A DNA stretch of 64,000 nucleotides from Acanthococcus lagerstroemiae. Taxonomy: Eukaryota; Arthropoda; Insecta; Hemiptera; Eriococcidae. The position numbers and the translations under genes are program-made. Below the pieces are notes generated by a model. It made no database searches, had not been told where the DNA came from, and was given only the letters and a program-made list of their open reading frames with translations. Shown here piece by piece: positions 33,185-46,026 of the stretch (position 1 is its first letter; each line of letters begins with the position of its first letter). Where the stretch lies: the NCBI GenBank assembly GCA_031841125.1, contig CM063107.1:66041814-66105813 (forward strand). Direction: 5' to 3'.

Positions 33185-36100
33185 TGGATCGTATGCCATT
33201 TTAATGCAACTTTGATTATCTTCATAAATAGGAATAGGAGATGGAACGCTGAAATTAATGTCTGTTAATAAATATTTTAACCATGCAGCTTCACGAGTTG
33301 CTTCATATAAGGCGATATATTCAGCCTCTGCTGTGGATCCAGCAACTAACTTGTGTTTTTGTGTTAACCAGGTAACTGGACAATTATACAGTTTAAAAAT
33401 GAAACCAGTCGTAGATTTTCGTTCTAATTCATCACCTGCAAAATCAGCATCTACGTAACCAAGTACTGGATTTGAAGTATCGTGGCACTTTTCAAAAGTC
33501 AATTTTAAATCTAAAGTGCTTTAAGCCTTGCCACACAGCATTATTATTTTTCTCCTGAAATCTACAAAAAATAATAATTGAAAAAGATAAATCAGGACGC
33601 GTACTCATCATAGCATACATTAAGCTACCAATTAAATTTCTACATTCATTCATAGCCTGGTAATTGACCTTTTCAATTGGAACAGAAACTGGATTACAAT
33701 TAAACATATTAAATTTCTTTAAGACATTTGTTAAATATGCCTTTTGATCCACGGTAATTTTACTGTTAGAACGTTCAATGTGTAAACCTAAAAATGATTT
33801 CAGTTCTTTCAGATCGACCATCCTAAATTCATTTTTAAAGAGATTTTTGATTTCAAACATCGTATCGTGACTTTGACAAGCTAAAATGAGGTCATCAACA
33901 TATAATACCAGATATACATTTCTACTAAGATCACCTTTATCTAAAATGTATAAACATGCGTCGTAAGTACTGCTTTTGAAACCAATTTTCTTGACAAACT
34001 GGTCAAATCTTTCATGCCAACATTTTGATGTCTGTTTAAGACCATATAAGGATTTATTTAATTTACAGACTCTGGTTTCAATTTTATCTACATTAATACC
34101 TTCTGGTATTTTCATGTAGATTTCTTCTTTCAAAATCCCAATTAAGAAAGCAGTTTTTACGTCCATTTGATGTAATAATAAATCATGTTGATTGGCGATC
34201 GCTAATAAAATTCGAAAAGTAGACATACGAGCTACTGGTGCATAAGTTTCACCATAGTCAATTAGGTATTTTTGAGAAAAACCACGAGCTACGAGCCTGG
34301 CTTTATACCGTGTAACTTGGCCTTCACTATTTCGTTTAATGCAAAATACCCATTTACAATCTACAATATTTTTATTTGCTAGCTTTTCTACTATAGACCA
34401 AGTATTATTTTTCACTAACGAATTTAGTCCGTCTTTAACGGCTAATTCCCATTGCTCTTTGTCAGGTCGTGATCGGATTTCATGGAAAAATTCAGGCGAT
34501 TCAGAAATAAAACTTTCAGCAGTAAAAATAGCATGCTTCAATTTAATATTTTCAATATCCGTCACGATTTCCTGTTGACAATTTGAGCCAGACGTTATTG
34601 ACAAAATAGGTGAATTAAAATAAAATTTGTTCTCATCAAAAGTTACGTCGCGTGAAATAATTAATCTGGTTTTAATGGGGTCCCACAATTTATAACCAGT
34701 TAGTGTATAACCAATCATGATACATTTTATCGACCTTGCATCAAATTTCGATTTTGTATCATTATTATACACGTACGCTACACAACCAAAAATTCTCAAT
34801 CTACTAACGTCTGGTTTTCTATTATACCATAATTCTGCTGGGGTTACAGGAGAATCTTTGAAAGGCAAACGATTAATTAAATAAGTAGCAGTCAAAATAG
34901 CTTCACCCCAAAATTCAAGTGGCATATTTGCACCAGCAAGCATTGATCGAGCCATTTGTTGTAAGCTACGATTCATTCTTTCGGCGATAGAATTTTGAAT
35001 TGGATTATAAGGAACCATATAATGGATTACTATTCCATTTTCAGAACATAAATATTTAAATTTATGAGATGTGTACTCTCCCCCATTATCACAATAAAGA
35101 TATCCGATTTTACAATTAAACCGAGAAGTTACATGAGCTTCATATTCTTTGAATACAGAATAAACTTCGGATTTTTCTTTCAATAAATAAACCATGGTGA
35201 AATGTGTAAAATCATCGATAAAAGTAACAAAATATTTGTGATTATTGAAGGCTGTAAGAGTACCTGAACATACGTCACTATAAACAATTTCTAGAATTCG
35301 CTCTGAACGTTTCCGATGTGATTTTGATTTACTATTATGGTAATTTTTCTTGTTTTCCTTTCAGGCAATTTTCACACATTTTATTTACCATTTGAAACTT
35401 TTGGAATACCAGTCACCATTTGGTGGTTCAACAATTTTAATAATTTGTTGTCACTGGTATGGGCGAAACGTTGATGCCATAAATCATAACTACACCCATT
35501 ACTAAAATTACTACTACTACACCCATTTGAACTACCAAAATTATTACACGCAATTGTACTTACAATGATTTTAAAAACCATTTTATACAATTTTGGTGTA
35601 GAGATGCATGTACCTGTAGCCATCGGGTTACCATTATTAAAAATTACGGCCTGGTGTTGTTCGAACGTGACTGGAAATCCGGCTGCCGTTATTTTTGGAA
35701 TTGACAGGAGATTGAAATCAAGTTCGGCGGCGTACAGCACATTGGTCAAATTACATTGAATTCCGTGATTTGTCTCAACAGTGATGGTTCCTTGCTTTGT
35801 GGCGAAGATGACTCCATCCTTCTTAGCTGTATGAATGGGAATAGGCGTTTGGAGAATAGAGAATTGAGCAAAAAATTCATCTGTTCTTACCATATGGTGG
35901 GTTGCTCCACTGTCCATATAAAATTTGAGATCCTCGTTTGCAGTCTTTGCAGTGTTGGCCATAAAGGAGACAGCTCGAGTCGGACGTTCAGTATCTACCA
36001 CCATTTGTTCAGAATGAGAGTTGTTGGATGACAGCAGTGTAGTTAAATTAGACACTGGATTTGCCTTAACCCAGTTTAGTCGATGCCGACAGTCCTCTAC

Positions 36101-36500
36101 AGCGTGTCCAAGTCAAGAGCAAAAATTACAGCAAACAGATTTCCATCGTCGATCAATCTTATGACGGGACTGCGAAGGCTGATGATGATGAAATTGAGTT
36201 GAACCAGATTTTAGATAAGATGAGCTGCGATTTTGATTACCATTACTCCCACCTGAACGAGATTGGAGTTTGTAACAATTTTCAATCGTATGACCAATTT
36301 TCTTGCAGTATTTACAGCGACGAGTCTCGCGATAGTGACGACGACCAGAAAACAATGACTGATGATTTTTACGTTGATTTGATTTTGAACTGGAGTAAAA
36401 AGACTGAGGATTTTGAGTTGACTGAATTTGTGAACGATCCCGCTCCATTTGCTCTGTTGCCTCAAAGTCTAACAAACGTGCCTTGATATAATTTCGGGAC
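33185..36500 (-). pseudogene. Ty1/copia-type retrotransposon, truncated at both ends
   Basis: Order on the minus strand is that of copia: Gag tail with a CCHC knuckle (CKYCKKIGHTIENC, near 36310), protease DSGATHHM (near 35910), GAG-pre-integrase H..H..C..C (HQRFAH..CENCLKGKQ), integrase core (FIDDFTHF, then NGIVIHYMVPYNPIQN), reverse transcriptase with YVDD (near 33905), and RNase H (GYVDADFAGD, EDNQSC). Frame breaks occur near 36110, 35350 and 33500. The element stops inside RNase H at 33185, against the duplicated unit, and begins inside Gag. No LTR is present. Long stretches are still open, so inactivation is fairly recent. Confidence 0.9.
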
Positions 36501-36539
36501 TTGGGGGCACATTCCACAGACCCCCTCACTTCCCTGGTT

Positions 36540-37130
36540 TTCTCATACATTGGAGGACTTCAATGCACGTTCTATGGCCCTTGCGCTGGATCCCTAAATT
36601 TTCCACTACATTAGAGGACTTGGGAGCACATTCTACAGCCGCCTCCAATGCTCCCCCAGAGTTTCCACTGCATTATGGGGCCAAAAGGCTCGTCCTCCAG
36701 CCTCTCCCTTCGGCAACCTAACATTTCTACTGGATTGTGGGATCATGGGGCACGTCCTAGAGCCTCTCCCCTAGACCTCCTAACATATCTATTGGGGTGT
36801 GGGATCAGGGGCAGGTCCTAGAGCTTCTTGCCTCAGCCCCCTATAATTTCTACTGGATTGTGGGATCAGGGACAGGTCCTAGAGCTTCTTGCCTCAGCCC
36901 CCTATAATTTCTACTGGGTTATTGGATCAGGGGCAGGTCCTAGAGCTTCTCCCCTCAGCCCCTAACATTTCTACTAGATTGTGGGGTCATGGGCATGTCC
37001 TAGAACTTCTCCCCTCAGTCCCCAACATTTCTACTAGATTGTTGGATCAGGGAGCATGTCCTAGAGCTTCTCTCCTCAGCCCCCTAACATTTCTACTGGA
37101 TTGTGGGCAGGTAGACGTTCCACAGATTCT
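36540..37130. repeat. Minisatellite, 60-61 bp unit
   Basis: GGTCCTAGAGCTTCT recurs near 36814, 36875 and 36936, with variants near 36996 and 37057. Each repeat carries CCCCTAACATTTCTACTGGATTGTGGGATCA. About nine units, degenerate toward the left, abut the truncated Gag end of the copia element. Confidence 0.88.
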
Positions 37131-37199
37131 CCCCTCCCTTCTTACCTGTTTGATTGCTGTAGCTTTAACATTTGCCCTGTCACTAATTATAATTTAAAG

Positions 37200-38640
37200 T
37201 TTAAACGCCTTGTGTGTCCCAATTCCCGAAATTCGAAGTACTGAACACACGCCCTACTTTGTTTTTTCGAATAAAAAATAAATAAATAATATCACGACTA
37301 AGACTTGGGTTATTTTCCCCTAAAATAACCAAAACAGGGGAGTGCATACGTACTTTCTCAGTGGTAGTACCCAACCATTAGAAAGGACTTGTCTTTGAGT
37401 ACGAGTAAGTTGGCACATCCCAGCCTTCAAGATTGTGACATCTTGATATGACTAAGGACCCACTAGCTTTCTCAAGACCAGTGTCCAACTACACACTCTC
37501 AAGATACCTTCCACACCCATAAAACTGAACAAGGTTTTTGATATGGTAAACTGACTATACCGAGCCAGCCAGACTCATATCAAAAATACAATGTTAATTC
37601 CATAGATGCCGATTAAAACTGAAAACAAAAATCAGTAACAAAATACATACATACCACATATTTGGCTAATAAGTACCACTTATTCTTCTCCAAATGAAAA
37701 ATATTTTGTGAACTAGATTTAACAATGTACTGTCCAAGAAAAATGAAAATTATAAACAACGTGCTAAGGATAATAGCCAAAGGAACAGCAACAGATAGAA
37801 CATAAAATGTAAACTGAACGCACAACCACAGAAGCGAACTCAACAGCAGTAGAATGAAGACTGAAGTAGCTAAAGGCAAAAACTAAGGACACACATTGAA
37901 AGCAGAATGAAGAGAATCTTCGAGAGCTTACTATTTCGAGAGGGGCATTACTCGCAGATTGTTCTACAGGGAAAAAATGCACAAAATGAAGATTAATTTT
38001 AAAAAAAAAATAATACAAGAGTGCATACCTATGTTAATCTTATCCTATAAAAAATGTTACAGGGGCAGTAGGTAGGGCTAGTACATAGTATACTATGGAA
38101 TAGTTCGAAGTAATTCAAAGTTGATAAAATACTAGAATATCTGAATCCAATGTTTCCCAATAAAGACTTGAACAGTAATAACAAATCCGCAGGGAACTTT
38201 TTGCTTAAAATATGGGTAGACTTTTACAAAGAGAATGTAAACCTGCACTGATGTATTAAGTTGTTTATTTACACATGATATTATCAGATGAGGGTCAATA
38301 ATTCTAAGAATTGACAAAATTTAGAAAGTTTCTGAATAGGTAATTTATACAGTAGTAATTCCCTAGAAATTTGAGGGTCACACATTATTGTTTTGTTTCC
38401 AAAGAGCAAATTAAAGAAATGCAATTTCGCTCCATTGAATGAATAAGCAGCTTCCATTCTCAATGAAACTATCCCTTACTGTGTACAAGTTTTCAAGGTT
38501 CAGCAACTTATTTAATATCAACAGTAGGAAGATGAATAAGGTAACTTGTAGCACCTATCAGTAGGTAGATACTAGTTATTGACACAATAAATTATCTTCT
38601 TGTAGTAACATTGTTTATACTATCATCTCTAGCCTAAGTA
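37200..38640. other. No gene seen
   Basis: AT-rich. Overlapping hydrophobic minus-strand open frames at 37613-38018 lack family motifs. Confidence 0.4.
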
Positions 38641-40220
38641 CGCACCTGGAGTTCGATGTTTACGGGAAGCAGGAAAAGTCAATTTACGTCGGACCATTTG
38701 GCGTTTGCTTTTAAACCACCGGGTGGTGATCAAATCAAATTTTTCCCCTTTTGTTATGGAAGACCGTCCCTGTTTTCCTGTTTTTTTTTAGGGCGAATGC
38801 TTGCAGAAACCGGAGGTTCGATTTCTGGCCATTTTCCCACAGGATCTAAGAAGACGATAGAATTACAAAGCGGTCTACAAGCAGGGTATAACATGTTCTT
38901 GAAATGCCGACGTGCTGTAAATATTTATAATGATTGAAAAATTGCAATTTTTTGTCGAATATTCATTAAAACAAAAATTAGCCTAACTGTCCATAAAATA
39001 TCTCTACACCAGTTTTTATACAGAAACATACAAACTGCTCGCCTGATTTCACAGGAGTCTGTTGGTTGTTTTAAATCTTTCACAGCTGATGATTTGCAAT
39101 AAAATATGATTTTTAATGTTTTAAACGTAAATTTCAGTAATTTGTTCAATTAGCTTTTTATTCACTCACATCCAAACCAACTGAACCGTTATAATCAGCT
39201 ATACTTCACGTACGTATCTGAAATGTTTACATGCGCACGCATCAGAGGCAAATCGGTGTCCGTTTTGTAACTGCAAAAAGAATTACGACACAAAGTGGCG
39301 ACATTAAGAACTCAGTGGCTATTTTGTGACTGATTTGAGGCAAAATCGTAAAATGGTAACTTCGTGTCCGGAATGAATGCTGAGGCAATTTTGTAACCCC
39401 GTGTGTCCGCTTGATGTGGGCGGGGCCAAGATCTGAAGCTTCACTTGAGACACTGAGGCGAATTTGTGTCTACAATTGCGGACACAAAAGCGGATTTTCG
39501 TCAACCGGGTATTAACGGGCGCTTACTGCTTCGAGAAACGTGACTACATTTTCGTTTAAGTCGCAATTAACAACCAAATTAAGACGCAATTCGCACACCG
39601 CATAGAAATTTAGGAAAGAAGAAACAAAAAGCTGTCGTGCCGATTACTTTTTTAGGCTCTTTGCCCAACAACAGATGCGAATTGCGTCTTGCTTCATGAG
39701 CGGTATTCTCGAAAAGTTGTTATGGTAACCACTCATAACTAGTCCCGAGGAGGTGTTATGAGATGTTATTCAACATTGCGGTAAATGGGTAACAACGGGT
39801 AACAACTCATAACATAACATCGCATAACAACTTTTCGAGAATAGTGGTTCATGTTTCGTGAAAATATAAAACCTTACTGTTATTAATCTTTCCAAAAATA
39901 AAGAACCTAAAAAAAAATACCATCACCTAAGGGCCTTTTTTATAGAACTCTTGGATGCCACGAATAACCTTATCCTTGTGACACGTCGCTCATGCCTGCC
40001 GGGCTGCTGGACCAAGCGGAAACGGCTCAACTTCTAAATAATGGATTAGAGGAAAAGGCCCTTCGTTTCATGAAAAATACCAATACATAGGGACTGTTTT
40101 TCCGATCTTTGCTTTTCGAAGATACGTGCTTCTTACTTTGTATGGCAGTTGTCGACGCGATTTCCGATGCGCAACCAGTGGTTTGCTCGCATGGCGTGAC
40201 CCTTATTCGTTGTCAGTGTT
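38640..40220. other. No gene seen; GAGGC/GACAC repeat and a foldback MITE
   Basis: 39190-39500 holds irregular TTTTGTGACTG / TTTGAGGCAAAAT / GACACAAA phrases related to those at 48.3-48.6 kb. At 39707-39843 TATTCTCGAAAAGTTGTTATG and its inverse CATAACAACTTTTCGAGAATA are 21-bp perfect inverted ends around 95 bp rich in GTTATGAG/CTCATAAC. No gene. Confidence 0.5.
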
Positions 40221-40224
40221 CCCA

Positions 40225-40335
40225 GACATACAGATTCATCCGTACATGTACGGATTTCTGAAAAAGTCCGTACGCATACGGATTTTTCGTACGGATTTCC
40301 TGAAAGTACGGATTTCTGTACGGATTTATTCATTT
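40225..40335. repeat. Cluster of TACGGATTT words in both orientations
   Basis: At least six copies of (G)TACGGATTT or its inverse lie within about 100 bp, including the palindromes CCGTACATGTACGG and CCGTACGCATACGG. Confidence 0.75.
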
Positions 40336-40429
40336 TCCCAACATTTTCACATATTTGATAGCAAAAGGATAAAGAAATTCATTCATTACTTCTTTACTTA
40401 ATTATTGGCGAGGAGAACCATAGGGAAGA

Positions 40430-40774
40430 GATTTATTGAACCACCATTTTAATCCCGATTCGAAAATTGAAATGAAAAAAAATCAAAAGATGGTGGTGAC
40501 ACAACTTTATTTTTTCTCCCATGCTCGTGTTGCATGAGAAAACGAGGGAGGAATACATTCAGCCACAATTTTGTTTCCAATTCAAAATTATAAATGAAAA
40601 TAATGAAATGATGTTGAGAAGTCGTCATTATCTCTCTCATGCTCCTGTTGCAAGAGAACAGGTGGGAAAGGATACATTAGGCCGCCATTTTGTTTCCAAT
40701 TAAAAAGTATAAATGAAAATAACGAAACGTTGTGGAGAAATGGCCATTTTTGCTCCTCTGCTCGTGTTGCATGA
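40430..40774. repeat. ~121-bp tandem repeat, left part
   Basis: Units contain CCATTTTGTTTCCAATT, AAATGAAAATAA, CATGCTCGTGTTGCATGAGA and GGATACATT. Roughly three units are seen before the Harbinger insertion. The next unit resumes at 47966-48030, so the element landed inside this array. Confidence 0.8.
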
Positions 40775-40876
40775 TGGCTCATTTACACCAAATGCTAGCA
40801 ACAAAATGTTAGCAGCAATGTTATAGGTCGTTCAAAAATTTTGTTAGCAGCATTTGCTAGCAGCAAAAGTACTTGT

Positions 40877-41203
40877 TTACACTGTGAGATTGTTATCAAC
40901 ACATTTCGGGGGTTCTATCAACTTATGCAAGTTGATGACTTGTTCGTATGGCATTCGAACAAAAGAACGAAAATATCCCCTGTGATACAGGTCATCTTGG
41001 GACAGCCCTCTGTCATCTACATTTATGCCCTGTATTATTTTTTTGGTCTTATTCTCCTGCAACGACGGTCGAATCCAAAAACGGTGGTGCCTTCGAGATG
41101 CCGCTCGTTTCAAAATTAGGTAGCACATTGCCCAAACCATTACAGAAAAAACTCTTCTTCTATAATAACCCTCCTTTTTTTGTTTCGAAATAGGCGCCAT
41201 CTA
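40877..41203 (-). pseudogene. N-terminal exon of a Harbinger transposase (outer element)
   Basis: Reads RRHHRFWIRPSLQENKT, then YFRSFVRMPYEQVINLHKLI, which matches the N-terminal R.RR.W..P...G.....F..YFRM....F..L pattern of Harbinger transposases. The DDE catalytic exons are absent, and the inner element begins 142 bp upstream of the exon. Truncated relic. Confidence 0.6.
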
Positions 41204-41550
41204 AATCTCTCTGATGTAGTAAAGTATATGAATAAATTAAAAAGCAGAAATACGCGGCATGTACAAAACATACAAAAACATGAAATATTTATTAAAATGT
41301 TATTGGTAACATGTTACCCAAACGGAATTGAATCCAATTGGATAGGCCGGTGCTACATAAGCCGCAACATCACAACGTGCAACATAGCAACCACGATTCA
41401 GGAATGATGAATATGCAACATTGAAAATCGAGTCTACATAAAACCGATGTTATCAAGGTTGCGGCTGTCTTATCACAGCAACAGTTCGGGGTATGTTTTG
41501 TATTTTTGTTCATTCAAATTTGTGAAGTTCTAATATTTTGGAATAAAATC

Positions 41551-43042
41551 ATGGAAAGTGATGAAGAAGTAGACAATAATACTTTATGTACATATGTGCA
41601 AGTAGGCAGTAAACGACTGAGGTTAGCAGTAAGTGTAGAAGAAGTAGGGTCAGATACCGAATTAGAAGATATGTTAATGGAAGATGTACTGGAAAAAGTT
41701 GGATTACACCTTCGAAGCATGTGGATGCATCCTATAAATATGAGACGACCAATCGATGGCGAGTTTGTTCGGGTTTGTCTGCCCTACAGAAATTATCCAA
41801 TGAAGTTCTTTGAATATTTCCGAATGTCTGTGGCAACATTTGATTATGTGCTGGGAAATATTGAAGAAGATATAAGAAAACATGCAAACCGTCCATGTAT
41901 TATGCCTGCTGAAAGATTAGCAGTTACTTTAAGGTAAATTTTACTGTTATATTGAATGTGGTATATGAACTCAAATAATTGTCAGAAATACTGTATTTTG
42001 CAGATACCTATCTACTGGGATGTCGTTTCAGGCAGTAGCCCAATCATTCTTAATGGATAAGTAAACTGTTGGGTTAATCGTTGCCGAAGTATGCCAATCG
42101 ATATACACTAATTTAGTACAGGAGCATATGCCTGTTCCCTCTGAGCATGAATTTCAAAAGATTGCACAGAAATATGATGAACAGTGGCAATTTCTCAATG
42201 TTCTAGGTATGGTAACTGCTGAAAAAAGACGAGAGAAGAAGTACCTACTTTTGTATCATTGTAAATGAACACGTTAATCTGTAGCGGTATAAAATAAAAG
42301 ATTGACTAACTACTATATTCTTGATTTGACAGGTGCAATTGACGGGAAACATGTGCGCATTAAGTGCCCGAAGAAAAGTGGTTCAATGTACTTCAATTAT
42401 AAATTGTACTATTCAATTCTTATGCAAGCAGTTTCAGACAGCGACTACAAGTTCATCTTTATAGATGTTGGGTCTTATGGCAAAGAGAGTGATGGAGGTG
42501 CCTTTGCAGCAAGTGGCATATGCAAGTTTATAAACAATGTAGATAATTTTCCCACTGCACGTGTAATCCGTGGACTTGATAACCTTCGTATCCCATATTA
42601 TTTTGTAGCTGATGATGCTTATCCCTTGCAGTACAATATTATGAAACCATATTCTCACCGACAAATGAAACCAGAACAAATGATATTTAATGGTAGGCTG
42701 AGTAGAGCTTGTCGATGCGTTGAATGTAGTTTTGGTATTTTAGCTAACAAATGGCGATTACTATTGAAACCAATTGAGACGGGAGAAAATACGGCCTGCG
42801 TGATTGTAAAATGTCTAACTGTTTTACATAATGTAATCATTGATAGAGAGGGTGTCAGTGTTACTTTGCTGAAATCAGTTCAAGAGAAAATTAAGAGCAA
42901 TGAATTGACGATGCGCAATTTTCAGACAGGTTGGAAGTATAATCGTAGTGCAGCTGAACCACTCACAATAAGGCAGTATCTAACATATTTTTTTAATAGT
43001 CCTGCAGGAGCAGTATCCTGGCAAGCCCGGTACATCAAGTAA
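41551..43042 (+). pseudogene. Harbinger DDE transposase 1, one nonsense codon
   Basis: Exons 41551-41933, 42004-42206 and 42333-43042 join in phase across GT..AG introns. The product is about 430 residues: acidic N-terminus, YPMKFFEYFRMSVATFDYVL, then catalytic motifs GAIDGKHVRIKCP (first Asp), GKESDGGAF, FVADDAYPL (next Asp) and VECSFGILANKWRLL (Glu). A single in-frame TAA at 42062-42064 lies in the helix-turn-helix-like segment where Harbinger proteins usually have K(S/T)TV. Everything else is open, so loss of function is recent or a read error. The MADF-BESS accessory gene lies convergently downstream. Confidence 0.85.
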
Positions 43043-43222
43043 TTAAATTCATCTTCATTACGATGTAATTATGAAATTGCTATAAATCTGCAGAAATTAA
43101 TTTATTACTCCAACATGTGTTGATTGCAATAATAAAGCATATTTTTTATTTACAATACTCATTGTGCAATTTTTTAATTAGTATACTGGAATGATATAAA
43201 CTTCTCATATTCAAGAAATTCA

Positions 43223-44187
43223 TCAATCGTAGTTAGTTTCTATCTTAATTCGCAATTTTCGTTTATCTTTTCCTTCTTTTAGAGAGGGAAGTAAGCTCTT
43301 TAAGAAACACCAATCCGGATCGTCTTGTTCCTGTTGTCGCTGATCTTCCATACAAAATTTCTATTTCTAGAATTTGAATCTTCCAGTTCTCAATTTCGAG
43401 TGCTCTGCCAGTTGCCGTTCTCTTTCTTGCAAATGTTTCTTCACCTGAAGATAAAGCCACTGTTATACGTTTTTCAATGGTATATTTTAAATTCAAAACA
43501 CACCCATGCATGTTCTACATAGATAATAGAAATACTTACAGGATTCTTTTGAAACTATAGCAGTTGTAGTACTCTTGACCTGATCACATTGAGAAGGAAG
43601 AATTTGTACTTCCTCAATATCAACCAATAACGAGGCGAAATTCTCATCATTTGTACCAGCAGCATTCGTAATTGTTCCAGTACTATCAATTTCTGATTCG
43701 TTTTCTTGAACTTCATGTGAAACATTGTGTGCTTCTTTGACAGCACTATCCAAATTACCGGTCATCGAATGGAGAGCGACTGCAGGTTGCATAAAGAGCA
43801 TATCATTATAGAATGCCCATGATCCAAAGTATTCACCTTTTTCCTCATCAGCTGAATCTCCACTATGCTTGATGACACGCACTTTTTTATACTCCCGCTT
43901 GAACTGGTCCCATAATTGCTTCCATATTGTCTTTGCAGTCGCTCCTACATACAAGATTCTCATTTTAATGTGTACACTCAAATTAAGTGGTAAATTCAAC
44001 ATTTTCATTCTTATCAGTCATGCATTCCAAGTTTCGAGTACTTACCATCCATTTCCAGCATTTTCCCTATTTCTTCCCACTTCTTATTTTTTATCACTTG
44101 TTTTACAATATATTTCGGGGACTTCATATTCCACAGCATTTCTTCTGATTTTACCAATAAAATTAATTTTTCTTTTATTTTATCCAT
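43223..44187 (-). pseudogene. MADF-BESS accessory protein of a Harbinger element
   Basis: ATG at 44187. Exons 44046-44187, 43540-43944 and 43223-43444 have consensus splice sites and matching phases. The N-terminus is a MADF DNA-binding domain (LILLVKSEEMLWNMKSPKY, KKWEEIGKM, TIWKQLWDQFKREYKK). Near the C-terminus DPDWCFLKSLLPSL is a BESS motif, but it lies one frame off the spliced frame, so a 1-2 base indel is present near 43350. Harbinger elements need such a DNA-binding partner to bring the transposase to the ends and the nucleus. The gene is convergent with transposase 1. Confidence 0.75.
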
Positions 44188-44605
44188 TTTATCGCAATAT
44201 TAAAATTTATAACTTCCGCAACACAGTGAAATGTGCAACAGCAACAAACATGTTTGTTGTTGTTGCTTATTATCGGCAACACGATATATTTATATATAGA
44301 CATCTTAACAACGTTATCACAGGTTTGATTATTTTCAATGTTGCCTTGTTGTGAAGTTGGTGTTGCTGATAAAAGGTTCGTTCTTTTTCACGGTGATGAT
44401 GCAAATAGTTGTGCTGTGAGTTTTTAGTGGTGTAGGATTGTGATGTCACATCTGTTTTTAGCTGTGAAGAGTTGTAAAGGGCAAAAAGAACGGTTTCGCA
44501 ACAATCTGTAGAATTTCGCTTTTTGTAGTCACTTATCAGTTTTTTCATTAGACTTTGTAATTGAGATTGAGAGTAAGTGTTCGGATATTGGGTTTTAACC
44601 ACGAG

Positions 44606-45970
44606 CATTATACAAGCGTTCATTGAAGAATTAGCAGAATCTTCCTCTGAAGATGAAGAGATTTCCAAAGCAAACATGCCACCTATTGATGCACTCATGG
44701 ATGATACCAATACCGATGGTATGTAATATATGTATTGTGCATTATTTTATACCTGTAATAAAAGTATGGAATACAAAGTAGAATTGTGACTCTTCCTTCA
44801 GATGACACGAATGAATTTGTGGAAGTAATGAACCCAGTAATTGATGGAATTCAGAGGATTGATCGAGTGAAGATAATGAATTATGTTGACATTGTCCATC
44901 AGTACTCGGATACAGATTTCATTATGCATTTCCGTTTATCTAGAACAGTGGCCTACGACCTTCTGACAAAATTTGAAGCTTCTGCTTTCTATACCGCACT
45001 GCTGCAGAGTAATTAAATTCGTTATATTAGCATATTTATCATTAAAACGTAATGTAGTCAATGCTTTAGCAAGCTGTATGTGTTCTTTTATGGTGTATTA
45101 GGTAGATGTGGAAGAGAAGTAATTTCAGCCGAAAAACACGTTCTGGCGTTTCTTTGGTTTGTGGGCCATGAGACATCGAGCTATAGAGATGTCGCTGATT
45201 GGTTCAGATTAACATTGAGCGCTTTATTCAACGTAATCTCTCGTGTTACGGATTTCATACTGTCTATTGCATCTTCCATTATTCGATTACCCGATGAAAA
45301 TAGGAAAGAAAAATATCGAAGAGCATTTTCGTCTTACTCGTGGTTTTCCTGGTGTTCTCGGTAAATTTGATCTTTGCATTTGATTTTAGGTTCCAATGAC
45401 AGAAACGAGTTAATTCATTAAAGGACAAATGTTATTGTTTGCTGTTTCTAGGAACAATTGATGGTACACATGTAAGGATCGATAGGCCAGATGATGATCC
45501 AGATTCGTACATTGATTGAAATAAGAAATTTTCCATACATGTGCAAGGACTCGTTGATCATGAGAAAAAATTTGTGGATGTGTTTGCAGGCTTCCCCGGT
45601 TCTGTACATGATGCTCGAGTTTTTAAAGAATCTGATTTATTCGACTCCTTACCTACATACTGTTCAGGTCTATACTCCGTGAACTATGTTATCTCAAACA
45701 TTTTCTTTTTCTAAGTGAGAACAGTTTAGTAACCTGACATTAATGTATTTTTCATAGATGGATGATTCATTTTAGGAGACAGTGCTTACCCTTTAATGAA
45801 GGAGATGATGGTGCCGTACAAAGATAATGGCCATTTGACAAGAAAGCAGAAACGTTTTAATCGTTCACTGAGTTCTTGTTGAGTGGTAGTTGAACATGCT
45901 TTCGGGCAATTGAAGCAACATCATCTGTTTTGTTTGGGTCATCTACCATTCTGTTGAAAATTTTATAAAT
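44606..45970 (+). pseudogene. Harbinger DDE transposase 2, several lesions
   Basis: About five exons. The first (acidic, ELAESSSEDEEIS) has ACG where an initiator ATG would be expected. Then come NYVDIVHQYSDTDFIMHFRLS and ISAEKHVLAFLWFVGHETSSYRDVAD (in pieces). A one-base shift before RGFPGVL is followed by GTIDGTHVRI, a TGA at 45517-45519, FAGFPGSVHDARVF, GDSAYPL, a TGA at 45880-45882 and VVVEHAFGQLK. All catalytic motifs can be located. Both stops replace a position where Arg is usual and fit CGA to TGA change. Older decay than transposase 1. Confidence 0.8.
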
Positions 45971-46026
45971 TAGATTGAGTATTTTAATACTATCTAATGT
46001 TAACTGCAGAAATAAATGAAATAAAA

